From: Streptomyces sp. NBC_01775
Lineage (GTDB): Bacteria; Actinomycetota; Actinomycetes; Streptomycetales; Streptomycetaceae
Assembly: GCF_035917675.1 (NCBI RefSeq)
Contig: NZ_CP109104.1
Location: 3,224,001-3,288,000 of the forward strand
DNA: 64,000 bases
Direction of reading: 5' to 3'
Both the position numbers and the translations under genes were made by a program. Position 1 is the first letter of the stretch. Each line of letters opens with the position of its first letter. The notes beneath the pieces are model-generated. The model was not told the origin of the DNA. It worked only from the letters and a program-made list of their open reading frames with translations, and ran no database searches. Below are positions 17,770-25,506 of the stretch, in pieces.

Positions 17770-18333
17770 TCAGTCCTCGTCCGTGACCTGCGGAAGGTGG
17801 GACAAGTGCGGCAGTCGCTCGGCTGCGACGACCCCCTCCAGGAAGCCACGTGCGCGTTCGGTGCGCGGATACGCCTCCAGGAGCCGCCAGAAGCCGGGTC
17901 CGTGCCCCGGCACCAGGAGATGCGACAGCTCGTGCAGCAGCACATAGTCCACGACGTACTCGGGCATGCCCTGTAGCCGGTGGGACAGGCGAATGCTGCC
18001 CTCGGCGGGGGTGCATGAGCCCCAGCGCGTGTTCTGGTTGGTGACCCAGCGGACCGATGCGGGCCGCGCCTGCCCGTCGAGATACTGCTCGGACAGCTCC
18101 GCCGCGCGCCGCGCGAGATCGCTGTCGCGCAGCATCCGCTTGCTCTCCTGAGCCGCGAGCTTGTCGAGCATCACGCCGACCCAGCGGGCCTCCTCGTCAG
18201 CGGACATGCGCGCCGGAAGCAGGACAACGGTGCGGTCTCCTTCGCGATAGGCGGAGACCGTGCGGCGTCGGCGCGTGCTGCGGCGCACCTCGACCGCGCT
18301 CTGGCGAGTGCTGTTCAGCGGGTCGGCGGACAC
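17770..18333 (-). CDS. YgjP-like/M48-type zinc metallopeptidase
   Basis: 187 residues with the DUF45/YgjP pattern: NTRWGSC (101-107), then the zinc motif HELSH (His134, Glu135, His138) and a third His in VPGHGPGFW (His144). It is likely a cytoplasmic minigluzincin-type peptidase; the substrate is unknown. The N-terminus is basic and variable. The gene is convergent with the Nudix hydrolase across 133 nt that hold no clear terminator. Confidence 0.9.
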   Translation of the reverse strand: MSADPLNSTRQSAVEVRRSTRRRRTVSAYREGDRTVVLLPARMSADEEARWVGVMLDKLAAQESKRMLRDSDLARRAAELSEQYLDGQARPASVRWVTNQNTRWGSCTPAEGSIRLSHRLQGMPEYVVDYVLLHELSHLLVPGHGPGFWRLLEAYPRTERARGFLEGVVAAERLPHLSHLPQVTDED

Positions 18334-18689
18334 CCCCCGACGTTACCCGGTGCCGCCCGGGGAAGTCCCGCCTCCAGGCTGGTTCGAGGAGGAAAGGCGA
18401 GAAGAGCCTGGATGGGACGAGCATGAGGAAACCGGAGGCCCGGAACAGTCGGTGCGAGGACGGTCAGAGACCACAGGTGCGGGTTCTTGCTCAGGGCTCA
18501 GGGGTCTCGCGTGGGGTCGCGAGGATCTCATTTGAGGGGCCCGCAGGGTCTCGCTTGAGGGGCCGCAGGGTCTCGCTTGAGGCCGCATTTGTATGACTAA
18601 TGCTGCTGGCTGTGGATAACTCACGACCGGGAACTGACCGGTCCCGGCATGCTGTTCAGCAGTGATCGAGGGCGGAGTCAGGGGGAAGC
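18334..18689. other. Gap upstream of the cyclodehydratase-like gene
   Basis: 356 nt without a credible gene. It contains a two-copy 22-nt direct repeat (18541-18582) and a TTATCCACA site on the minus strand (18611-18619). The AT-richer TGTATGACTAATG stretch near 18589-18601 is a possible promoter for the downstream gene. No open frame here has an adequate ribosome-binding site. Confidence 0.4.
18541..18582. repeat. 22-nt direct repeat, two copies plus a partial third
   Basis: CCGCAGGGTCTCGCTTGAGG is at 18541-18560 and again at 18563-18582, separated by GG; a third partial CCGCA follows. Confidence 0.75.
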
Positions 18690-19790
18690 GTGCATCCGAT
18701 GATCAAGCCCGCGCTGCGGCGCGGCTGGCGTGACCGGCAGACGGTGCAGTACGGCATGGCGCCCGCACACGCGGTGCTGCTGGGCCCGGTGAGCGATGCG
18801 ACCGCCGCGTTCATGGAGCTGATGGACGGCACCCGCAGTCTGGATCGTCTGCGCGTGGAAGCCGACAGGCTCGGCCTCGCCCCGGAGATTCCGGACAAGC
18901 TGATCGAGCGGCTGGCGGGGGCCGGGGTGCTGGACGACGCGACCGCGAGCCGCGAGGCGGCGGTGAGCGTGGGAGACCGGCTGCGCCCGGACCTGGCCTC
19001 GCTGTCTGTGGTCCACCGCGAGCCGGGCGGTGGGGTGCGCAGGCTGGCGGCCCGGCGCGAGGCGCGGGTGCAGGTGCGCGGAGCGGGCCGCGTCGGGGCG
19101 GCCGTGGCCGCGACGCTCTCGGCAGCCGGGGTCGGCCAGGTGGACGTGGTCGACGGCGGCGCTGTGGAGCAGTGGGACACCGCGCCCGCGGGCATCCCGG
19201 CGGAGCGGGTGGGCACACGCAGGGATGTCGCGGCACGCGGCGTGGTGCGCTCCTCCCGCGCCTGGCAGAGCAGGTCACGCGGCGAGGTCGGCCTGGTGAT
19301 CATCACACCTCGCGACGGGCTGGACGCCTACGCGCCGGATCCTGCCGCGGCCGAGTGCTTCATGACCGCGGGGACACCTCATCTGTACGGCGGGGTCGTG
19401 GAGGCCACGGGCGTGGTGGGTCCCCTGGTGCTCCCCGGCTCGTCACCGTGCTCGGACTGTCTGCTGCGCACTCGGGCGGAGCGGGAGCCGAGCTGGCCCA
19501 TGCTGGTGGGCCAGTGGCGCACGGCGAGCAGACGGCGCGCGGGGGTGCCGGCCTGCGACACCGCGCTGGCGACGATGGTGGCGGGAGCGACCGCTTCGTA
19601 CGCGCTGAGCTTTCTCGACGGGGACGGCGGCTGCGCTGTGGGCTACCGTCTGCGGTTCGCGCTGCCCCATCTGCTCCCTGACACCGAGCAGTTCCGTACC
19701 CACCCCGAGTGTCCGTGCGGTGCCGCTTCGGTGTGCGCCGCACCGGCGGTCTCCGAGAATCACCGAACGCACGCCACAATGACCGGGTAG
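18690..19790 (+). CDS. Orphan cyclodehydratase/ThiF-like (E1-type) protein
   Basis: 366 residues. The first about 85 residues resemble the winged-helix peptide-binding part of azole-peptide cyclodehydratase C proteins (LLGPVSDATAAFMELMDGT). A ThiF/E1-like Rossmann domain follows, with RGAGRVGAAVAATL near 129-142 and VDVVDGGAVEQWDTAP. Two Cys pairs, PCSDC and ECPCG, probably bind zinc as in E1 enzymes. ATP-binding residues look degenerate, so it may be a scaffold rather than an adenylating enzyme. GTG 18690 has an AGGGGG site upstream; ATG 18699 is possible. No YcaO gene or precursor peptide is nearby. ABC1 kinase follows after 53 nt and may be co-transcribed. Confidence 0.78.
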   Translation: MHPMIKPALRRGWRDRQTVQYGMAPAHAVLLGPVSDATAAFMELMDGTRSLDRLRVEADRLGLAPEIPDKLIERLAGAGVLDDATASREAAVSVGDRLRPDLASLSVVHREPGGGVRRLAARREARVQVRGAGRVGAAVAATLSAAGVGQVDVVDGGAVEQWDTAPAGIPAERVGTRRDVAARGVVRSSRAWQSRSRGEVGLVIITPRDGLDAYAPDPAAAECFMTAGTPHLYGGVVEATGVVGPLVLPGSSPCSDCLLRTRAEREPSWPMLVGQWRTASRRRAGVPACDTALATMVAGATASYALSFLDGDGGCAVGYRLRFALPHLLPDTEQFRTHPECPCGAASVCAAPAVSENHRTHATMTG

Positions 19791-19843
19791 TCGCCGTCCT
19801 CGGTGGTGTTCTCGGTTGAGCTGTCTGGGAGTTGGAGGGACGC

Positions 19844-21253
19844 ATGTCTGATCTTCCCCGCAAGGCGGTGACGCGTACGGCCAAGCTGGCCGCCCTGCCG
19901 CTGGGCTTCGCTGGCCGCTCGGCCTGGGGGCTGGGCAAGCGCCTCGGCGGATATTCCGCGGATCTCGTCGGTCATGAGCTGCAACAGCGCACCGCCGAGC
20001 AGCTCTTCAAGGTGCTGGGCGAGCTGAAGGGCGGGGCCATGAAGTTCGGCCAGGCCCTCTCGGTCTTCGAGTCGGCGCTGCCCGATGAGCTGGCGGGCCC
20101 CTACCGGGCGACGCTCACCCGCCTCCAGGAGGCGGCGCCCCCCATGCCGACCCGTACGGTCCATGCGGTGCTGGAGGAGCGGCTGGGGCAGGAGTGGCGC
20201 GAGCTTTTCGAGGAGTTCGACGACAAGCCCGCCGCTGCCGCCTCCATAGGCCAGGTGCACCACGCCGTCTGGCACGACGGCCGCGAGGTGGCGGTAAAGG
20301 TGCAGTATCCGGGCGCGGGCGAGGCGCTGGTCTCCGACCTTGCCCAACTGGGCCGTTTCGCCCGGCTGCTGGGGCCGCTCATCCCGGGCATGGACATCAA
20401 ACCGCTGATCGCCGAGCTGCACGACCGTGTGACCGAGGAGCTGGACTACGCGCTGGAGGCCGAGGCCCAGCGCGCCTACGCGGAGGAATACGCCGGGGAC
20501 GAGGACGTGTTCGTGCCCGACGTGGTGCACCAGAGCGACGAGGTGCTGGTCACCGAGTGGATGGAGGGCACCCCGCTGTCTGCGGTGATAGCGGAGGGCA
20601 GCGAGGAGGAGCGGGATCGGGCCGGTGAGCTGCTGAGCCGCTTCCTCTTCTCCGGCACGGTGCGCACCGGACTGCTGCACGCCGATCCGCACCCGGGCAA
20701 CTTCCGCCTGGTGACCGACGGCCATGAAGCCCCCGAGCGCTGGCGGCTGGGGGTGATCGACTTCGGCACCGTGGACCGGCTACCCGACGGCCTGCCGTCG
20801 ACGATCGGCACCGTGCTGCGGATGACGCTGGACGGTGAGGCGGAGGAGGCCTATGAGCTGCTGCGCGAGGAAGGCTTCGTCAAGGAGCGGATAGAGCTGG
20901 ATCCGGACGCGGTGCGCGACTACCTGTTGCCGATCATCGAGCCCGCATGCGCTGAGGAGTTCACCTTCAGCAGGGAGTGGATGCGCAAGCAGGCGGGACG
21001 AATAGCCGACCCCCGCTCCCCCGCCCACCAGTTGGGGCGCCAACTGAATCTGCCGCCCTCGTATCTGCTGATTCACCGCGTCACGTTGAGCACGATCGGG
21101 GTGCTGTGCCAGCTCGGGGCCACGGTACGGATGCGGGACGAGATGGAGACCTGGGTGCCCGGCTTCGCCCCTGCCGAGACGGAGGATGCAGAAGCCGAGG
21201 CCGAGGGCTGGGAGGAGCCCGACGAAGCGGCCTACGAGGAAAACTCCGCCTGA
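19844..21253 (+). CDS. ABC1/UbiB (AarF) family atypical kinase
   Basis: 469 residues. The UbiB-family markers are visible: KFGQ in GGAMKFGQALS replacing the usual nucleotide loop, the Ala-rich AAAASIGQVH segment, the Lys of VAVKVQYPG, the catalytic HADPHPGN motif and the metal-binding VIDFGTVDRL. Members are ADCK/UbiB-type ATPases linked to quinone or lipid metabolism; the role of the actinobacterial copy (Rv3197 type) next to whiB7 is unsettled. ATG 19844 is chosen because GGAGGG lies 4 nt upstream. The C-terminus is acidic. A 12-bp terminator follows. Confidence 0.92.
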   Translation: MSDLPRKAVTRTAKLAALPLGFAGRSAWGLGKRLGGYSADLVGHELQQRTAEQLFKVLGELKGGAMKFGQALSVFESALPDELAGPYRATLTRLQEAAPPMPTRTVHAVLEERLGQEWRELFEEFDDKPAAAASIGQVHHAVWHDGREVAVKVQYPGAGEALVSDLAQLGRFARLLGPLIPGMDIKPLIAELHDRVTEELDYALEAEAQRAYAEEYAGDEDVFVPDVVHQSDEVLVTEWMEGTPLSAVIAEGSEEERDRAGELLSRFLFSGTVRTGLLHADPHPGNFRLVTDGHEAPERWRLGVIDFGTVDRLPDGLPSTIGTVLRMTLDGEAEEAYELLREEGFVKERIELDPDAVRDYLLPIIEPACAEEFTFSREWMRKQAGRIADPRSPAHQLGRQLNLPPSYLLIHRVTLSTIGVLCQLGATVRMRDEMETWVPGFAPAETEDAEAEAEGWEEPDEAAYEENSA

Positions 21254-21310
21254 CCCTTCACCCTTGCCCCCCGCACGCACGCGGCACCCGGCACCCGGCT
21301 GTGAAACGCG

Positions 21311-21341
21311 GGAGAGCCGGGGCGCGGGGCCCCGGCTCTCC
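21311..21341. terminator. Terminator between ABC1 kinase and the small protein gene
   Basis: GGAGAGCCGGGG (21311-21322) and CCCCGGCTCTCC (21330-21341) form a perfect 12-bp stem with a 7-nt loop between convergent genes. Confidence 0.8.
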
Positions 21342-21406
21342 GGTGTGGCGCGGTCACCTGGGACCGCGGCTGGGTTTTACGCCGTCGCTCGGCGCGTTGG
21401 GCTTCG

Positions 21407-21652
21407 TCACTGCATGACGGCCATCGCGAGCGCGCGCCTCGCGCGGCGCGTGGCGCGCTCGGCCCGGCGCTGGAGGCGCCGCGCGGTGATCACGTGCAGC
21501 GCCCTCCGTTCGGATTCGGCCTCATCCATGCGTTCTTGTATCTGTGCCCTGGCCAAGGATTCTGGCAAGAGTTGCATTTCGCGGGTCCTGTTCTGACGGA
21601 CGATCGTCGCGTCCGAGTGAGTGCGTGCTGTGGTCTCGTGGATGGGTGCCAT
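21407..21652 (-). CDS. Small basic helical protein
   Basis: 81 residues, Arg-, Ala- and Glu-rich, predicted to be a long helix: LARAQIQERMDEAESERRAL is followed by a highly basic C-terminus (RRLQRRAERATRRARRALA). ATG 21652 has AGGA 7 nt upstream; the longer upstream frame has no good site. It lies 107 nt downstream of wblC on the same strand, so it could share its transcript. Comparable small proteins accompany WhiB-type genes in streptomycetes, from memory. The function is unknown; nucleic-acid binding or coiled-coil contact is a guess from composition. Confidence 0.6.
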   Translation of the reverse strand: MAPIHETTARTHSDATIVRQNRTREMQLLPESLARAQIQERMDEAESERRALHVITARRLQRRAERATRRARRALAMAVMQ

Positions 21653-21759
21653 CGTCGGGTCCTGCTTCGTGAGGTGGCGCGTGCGGGGTTCCAGCGCCGA
21701 CGGGTTGTCGATCGTTCCGGCCGCCGGTCGGCGGGCGAGCGATCCCTGGCGGTGGGAGC

Positions 21760-22128
21760 TCATGCCGTCACCGGGTTCTTGCGCGGACGCCCACGCGGAC
21801 GCTTCCGCGGAACGACAACGCCCTGGACGAACAGCTCGCCGCCCCAGACGCCCCAGGGCTCGCGGCGGTCCTTGGCACCGGCGAGGCATGCCTCACGCAG
21901 CGGGCAGGTCTGACAGAGGGACTTCGCGTACTCGACGTCGGCCGGAGTCTCGGCGAAGAAGACCTCAGGGTCGTAGGACCGGCAGGGTACGTCGACACCG
22001 AGACGGTCGATGGCGTCGTCGAGCTCGGTGAGAGTGATCTGCGGGGCAGTCAAGGTGTCCTCCGTGGTGGCATCGGGCGGCAGAGAAGGCGCGGAGCGCA
22101 GCGTCTGGGAGTGCGTCTCGGTGTGCAC
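21760..22128 (-). CDS. wblC: WhiB-family regulator WblC (WhiB7)
   Basis: 122 residues. The four iron-sulfur cluster Cys are at 49, 72, 75 and 81. The GVWGG turn is at 93-97, followed by ELFVQGVVVPRKR. The C-terminus carries the AT-hook RGRPRK (112-117), which separates WhiB7/WblC from other Wbl proteins. WblC binds the primary sigma factor and activates genes for resistance to ribosome-targeting antibiotics, including its own. The start is GTG 22128, matching relatives; upstream frame continues but lies in the leader. The gene has a leader of about 520 nt with an upstream reading frame and a terminator hairpin, so transcription attenuation is likely. UvrD2 lies upstream and ABC1 kinase downstream, as in mycobacteria. 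Confidence 0.95.
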   Translation of the reverse strand: MHTETHSQTLRSAPSLPPDATTEDTLTAPQITLTELDDAIDRLGVDVPCRSYDPEVFFAETPADVEYAKSLCQTCPLREACLAGAKDRREPWGVWGGELFVQGVVVPRKRPRGRPRKNPVTA

Positions 22129-22201
22129 TGTCGGTTCTTCCTCGTCTGTCGGTGTCTGTTGTCTTGTCGGTCCGGCTGGTGGCCGGTCGGGGGCAAACAG
22201 A

Positions 22202-22236
22202 AGGGCCGCGGATCCCGGTGTGGGTTCCGCGGCCCT
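22202..22236 (-). terminator. Attenuator terminator in the wblC leader
   Basis: AGGGCCGCGGATCC (22202-22215) pairs with GGTTCCGCGGCCCT (22223-22236) over 14 bp with one mismatch and a 7-nt loop. On the minus strand it is followed by TCTGTTTG, a partial U-tract. It lies 74 nt before the wblC start. Confidence 0.8.
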
Positions 22237-22248
22237 GGAAGGTGCCGA

Positions 22249-22266
22249 CCTGATCTGCCGATCAGG
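22249..22266 (-). other. Hairpin over the stop codon of the wblC upstream frame
   Basis: CCTGATC (22249-22255) and GATCAGG (22260-22266) form a 7-bp stem with loop TGCC. The TGA of the upstream frame (22264-22262) lies in the stem. Just outside, CCCTGGA (22233-22239) and TCCAGGG (22276-22282) can pair; that pairing would compete with the base of the terminator. Confidence 0.6.
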
Positions 22267-22537
22267 CTGGATCTCTCCAGGGTTCGAGCCCACGGAAGGC
22301 CCACTTCGTGTAGCGCTGCGTCTTCTGGCGTCCCTCGCCGGCACCGTTGGCCGCTGCACTGAAGGCAAAGGCCAGTGCCTGTGCCTGTTCTGCTGCTACC
22401 TCGGGTGCCTTGGTCGGTCGCTCATTGCCGCCGGGGACGACGCCGGACACACCGGTGCCGTGGAGGCGGGAGCCGAGCAGGCAGGCGCGAATGACCGAGT
22501 GATCGGTCATTTTGATCTTCGTCATGATTGCGTTCAC
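22262..22537 (-). CDS. Upstream open reading frame in the wblC leader (possible leader peptide)
   Basis: 91 codons beginning GTG 22537 with AGGAGG at 22547-22552, 9 nt upstream, the strongest ribosome-binding site in the leader. The N-terminus reads MNAIMTKIKMTDHSVIRACL and the end EPWRDPA. Composition is not that of a known domain. Its stop lies 26 nt before the attenuator terminator. Described whiB7 leaders use an upstream frame whose translation controls termination; this frame is placed to do so. It may also make a stable small protein. An internal ATG at 22525 gives an alternative start. Confidence 0.6.
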   Translation of the reverse strand: MNAIMTKIKMTDHSVIRACLLGSRLHGTGVSGVVPGGNERPTKAPEVAAEQAQALAFAFSAAANGAGEGRQKTQRYTKWAFRGLEPWRDPA

Positions 22538-22658
22538 TGGTCTTCGCCTCCTCTCGGCGTCTCAGGGACCGGCCGTGAGGCCAGTCCGTACATGTTCAGG
22601 ACTAAGTACAGCATGGATAGGGCCGGAGCGAAAAGGCCCGCCCCTCTCCATGTCTGGA

Positions 22659-22697
22659 AGGCTATGAGGCCCCGGACGGCCCGCGCAAACTATTTTT
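22659..22697 (-). promoter_or_regulatory. wblC promoter with upstream AT-rich box
   Basis: On the minus strand, AAAAATA (22697-22691) lies immediately upstream of a TTGCGC -35 (22688-22683), followed after 18 nt by TAGCCT (22664-22659). An AT-rich block adjoining the -35 is the described WhiB7-dependent promoter architecture, so positive autoregulation is likely. Confidence 0.6.
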
Positions 22698-22706
22698 CTG
22701 GGCTTT

Positions 22707-22727
22707 CTGTCACAGCTTCTGTGACAG
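22707..22727. repeat. Perfect 9-3-9 palindrome between uvrD2 and wblC
   Basis: CTGTCACAG and CTGTGACAG flank CTT. It lies between the uvrD2 stop and the wblC promoter, about 10 nt upstream of the AT-rich box. It could be a terminator for uvrD2 or an operator; no U-tract follows. Confidence 0.7.
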
Positions 22728-22766
22728 AGGCGAATGAGCCCCGTGGTACTGACGGGTTCGGGGGAG

Positions 22767-24968
22767 CTAGGTGTCGTCCTGAGACGGTTCGTCCAGCTTC
22801 TCGCCCGCGCAGAGGGCGAGGACGTCCGCGCCGAATTGCTGGAGCTTGCGGCCCCTGACGCCGGAGATCCGGGAGAGCGCGGCCTCGTTGTCCGGCACGG
22901 TCTCGGCGATGGCGAGAAGGGTCTTGTCGGTGAAGACGCAGTAGTCCGGCTGTCCGACCAACTTGGCCTGTTCCGAGCGCCACTGGTGGAGGCGCTCGTA
23001 GAGGACCTCGTCCAGCTCCGAGGGGCAGTCCTCGCACCGCATCAGCTTCACCTCGCCGGGGGCGGTGAGCGAGCGCCCGCAGACCCTGCACCGGGCGGGG
23101 GCACGCGGTACCCGCGTACGGCCGGGCGCGCTGCCGCGCTCGATGCCGCCTCCGCCCGTCACGCTGCCGCTGCCGGCTCTTCCGTACGAGGCCGCGCCCG
23201 AGGAGCCGGGGCGCAGGCCCCTCAGAAAGCGGCTCGGCTGACGGTTCGGACGGCCGCCCGGGGAGCGGGCCAGCGCCCAGGAGAGCGTCAGGTAGCGGCG
23301 GGCCCGGGTGATGCCGACATACAGCAGCCTGCGCTCCTCCTCTATCTGCTCGTCGGTCTTGGCGTAGGTGATGGGCAGCATGCCGTCGGTGAGGCCCACC
23401 AGGAAGACGGCGTCCCACTCCAGGCCCTTGGCGGCGTGCAGGGAGGCGAGGGTGACGCCTTCGACCGTGGGGGCGTGCTGGGCCTTGGCCCGTTCGTCCA
23501 GCTCACCCACCAGGTCGGAGAGCGTCGCCCCGGGGTGGACCGCGGAGTAGTCCACCGCCAGCCGCACGAGCGCGGCCAGCGACTCCCAGCGGTCGCGGAC
23601 GGCCCCGGAGCCGGCCGGGGCCTCGGGGCTCCAGCCCTTGGTACCCAGGACGGCGCGCACCTGGGAGGGGAGATCCACGGCGTCGTCGAGCATGGCGTCG
23701 TTGCCGCCGGCGCGGGCGGCGCCGCGCAGGGCCACCCCGGCCTCGCGCACCTCCGGGCGTTCGAAGAAGCGCTCGGCTCCGCGAAGCTGGAAGGGCACTC
23801 CGGCGTCGGCGAGGGCCTGTTCGTAGATCTCCGACTGGGCGTTGATACGGAAGAGGATCGCGATCTCACTGGCCGGTACGCCGGCACCGATGAGGTCGCG
23901 GACCCGCTTGGCCGCGCCTTCTGCCTCGGCGGGCTCGTCGCCGAACTCGGCGTAGACCGGTTCGGGACCGGCGGGACGCTGGGAGATCAGCTCCAGGCGG
24001 TGCTCTGCGGCACGGCCGCTGGCCTGGGCGAGCAAGCCGTTGGCGAGGTGAACCACCTGGGGGGTCGAACGGTAGTCGCGGACGAGCTTGACGACGGTCG
24101 CGGTGGGGTGTCGGGAGCGGAAGTCGAGGAGGTGGTCGGGGGTGGCCCCGGTGAAGGAGTAGATCGTCTGGCTGGCGTCCCCGACCACGCACAGGCTCTC
24201 GCGCTCGCCGACCCACAGCTCCAGGAGGCGCTGCTGGAGGGGGCTCACATCCTGGTACTCGTCCACCACGAAGTGCTGGTACTGGCCGCGCACGGTCTCG
24301 GCGATGTCGGGGCGGTCCTGGAGGACTCCGACGGTGAGCAGCAGGACGTCCTCGAAGTCGATCACCGAGCGCTCGCGCTTGAGCTGCTCGTAGAGGGCGT
24401 AGATCCGGCCGATCTCGGCGGGGTCTCGGGGCGATTGCCGGGCGGATTTGGCGGCGGCTGCCGGATAGTCCTCGGGCACGGTCTGGGTGACCTTGGACCA
24501 CTCGATCTCGCCCGTCACATCACGCAGCTCGTTTCTGTCCAGCCTCAGACGGCAGCGGGTGGCGGCCTCCGCGACGAGCTGGGCCTTGCGCTCCACCAGG
24601 TGCGGCAGCGCTCCCCCGACGGCGCGCGGCCAGAAGAACTGGAGCTGGCGCAGCGCGGCCGAATGGAAGGTTCTGGCCTGGACGCCGGTGGCGCCCAGCT
24701 GGCGGAGCCTGCCGCGCATCTCTCCGGCGGCGCGGTTGGTGAAGGTGACGGCGAGCACGCCGGCCGGGGGCAGGATCCCGGCGCGGACTCCGTAGGCGAT
24801 CCGGTGGGTGATCGCTCTCGTCTTGCCGGTGCCGGCGCCGGCGAGGACGCAGACCGGACCGTGCAGGGCCGTCGCCACCTCGCGCTGCTCGGGGTCGAGC
24901 CCTTCGAGCACCGCGTCCGGGGAGTCGGGGACCTGCGGGAAGAGAGTGGAGTCCGTTGCTGCTGTCAC
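22767..24968 (-). CDS. uvrD2: ATP-dependent DNA helicase UvrD2
   Basis: 733 residues, superfamily 1 3'-5' helicase. Walker A AGAGTGKT is at 43-50, motif II DEYQD at 236-240, and motif III GDASQTIYSF follows. Near the C-terminus a CRVCG/CEDC four-Cys zinc site is followed by an HRDC domain (about 650-725), the arrangement of mycobacterial UvrD2. It acts in DNA repair and is essential in mycobacteria as known from the literature. GTG 24968 is chosen because relatives begin at this point (MTAATDSTLFPQV); the frame stays open far upstream without similarity. It is divergent from mycoredoxin, with wblC downstream. Confidence 0.93.
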   Translation of the reverse strand: MTAATDSTLFPQVPDSPDAVLEGLDPEQREVATALHGPVCVLAGAGTGKTRAITHRIAYGVRAGILPPAGVLAVTFTNRAAGEMRGRLRQLGATGVQARTFHSAALRQLQFFWPRAVGGALPHLVERKAQLVAEAATRCRLRLDRNELRDVTGEIEWSKVTQTVPEDYPAAAAKSARQSPRDPAEIGRIYALYEQLKRERSVIDFEDVLLLTVGVLQDRPDIAETVRGQYQHFVVDEYQDVSPLQQRLLELWVGERESLCVVGDASQTIYSFTGATPDHLLDFRSRHPTATVVKLVRDYRSTPQVVHLANGLLAQASGRAAEHRLELISQRPAGPEPVYAEFGDEPAEAEGAAKRVRDLIGAGVPASEIAILFRINAQSEIYEQALADAGVPFQLRGAERFFERPEVREAGVALRGAARAGGNDAMLDDAVDLPSQVRAVLGTKGWSPEAPAGSGAVRDRWESLAALVRLAVDYSAVHPGATLSDLVGELDERAKAQHAPTVEGVTLASLHAAKGLEWDAVFLVGLTDGMLPITYAKTDEQIEEERRLLYVGITRARRYLTLSWALARSPGGRPNRQPSRFLRGLRPGSSGAASYGRAGSGSVTGGGGIERGSAPGRTRVPRAPARCRVCGRSLTAPGEVKLMRCEDCPSELDEVLYERLHQWRSEQAKLVGQPDYCVFTDKTLLAIAETVPDNEAALSRISGVRGRKLQQFGADVLALCAGEKLDEPSQDDT

Positions 24969-25139
24969 CCCGCCATGCTGCCAGGTCGCCCAAGAGGCCC
25001 GACTGGCTTGTCCACAGCCGGACCTGGTTTGTCGTACGAGTGCTCGTGGCGTCGGTGGTGTGTGCGAGGGGACGGGAATGGCCGGGCGCCGTGGGGCGTT
25101 GTTCCATCGCACTGACCGAGACGAAGGAGCACTGGACAG

Positions 25140-25382
25140 ATGGCGGGCACTGTGACGATGTACAGCACCACCTGGTGCGGCTACTGCCGTCGGCTGAAGG
25201 GCCAGATGGACCGCGCGGGCATCGCGTACACCGAGGTCAACATCGAGCAGGACCCCGAGTCGGCGGACTTCGTGGAGAAGGCGAACGGCGGCAACCAGAC
25301 GGTGCCGACCGTGCTGTTCCCCGACGGTTCGACGCTGACCAATCCCTCGCTGGCGCAGGTCAAGGAGAAGGTCGGAGCCTGA
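25140..25382 (+). CDS. mrx1: Mycoredoxin (glutaredoxin-like)
   Basis: 80 residues, thioredoxin fold, with active site WCGYC (12-16; nucleophile Cys13) and the cis-Pro motif QTVPTVLFPDG. Mycoredoxin-1 reduces mycothiol mixed disulfides in actinobacteria, which use mycothiol instead of glutathione. It is divergent from uvrD2 with 171 nt between starts, as in mycobacteria (Rv3198A type). No strong Shine-Dalgarno is visible before ATG 25140; GGACAG is the nearest. A very strong hairpin follows. Confidence 0.93.
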   Translation: MAGTVTMYSTTWCGYCRRLKGQMDRAGIAYTEVNIEQDPESADFVEKANGGNQTVPTVLFPDGSTLTNPSLAQVKEKVGA

Positions 25383-25403
25383 CGGCCCGCCCGAGACCTG
25401 TCT

Positions 25404-25469
25404 CACGTACCGAGCGCGGCGCCCGGCCCTCCGAGAGAGGGATCCTCCGGGCGCCGCGCTCGGTACGTG
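25404..25469. terminator. 23-bp inverted-repeat terminator between mrx1 and nudC
   Basis: Perfect 23-bp arms (25404-25426 and 25447-25469) enclose a loop that itself folds (CCCTC with GAGGG). This is the longest perfect hairpin in the window and serves two convergent genes. Confidence 0.9.
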
Positions 25470-25506
25470 GTGAGGCGGTGCTGCCGCTTCGGCGGCCTGG
25501 TGTCCG

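Noticed and set aside
18611..18619. TTATCCACA DnaA-box-like site, with others at 25008-25016 and 36007-36015 (TTGTCCACA)
   Set aside because: Single, widely spaced boxes with no AT-rich region or clustering; no origin features.
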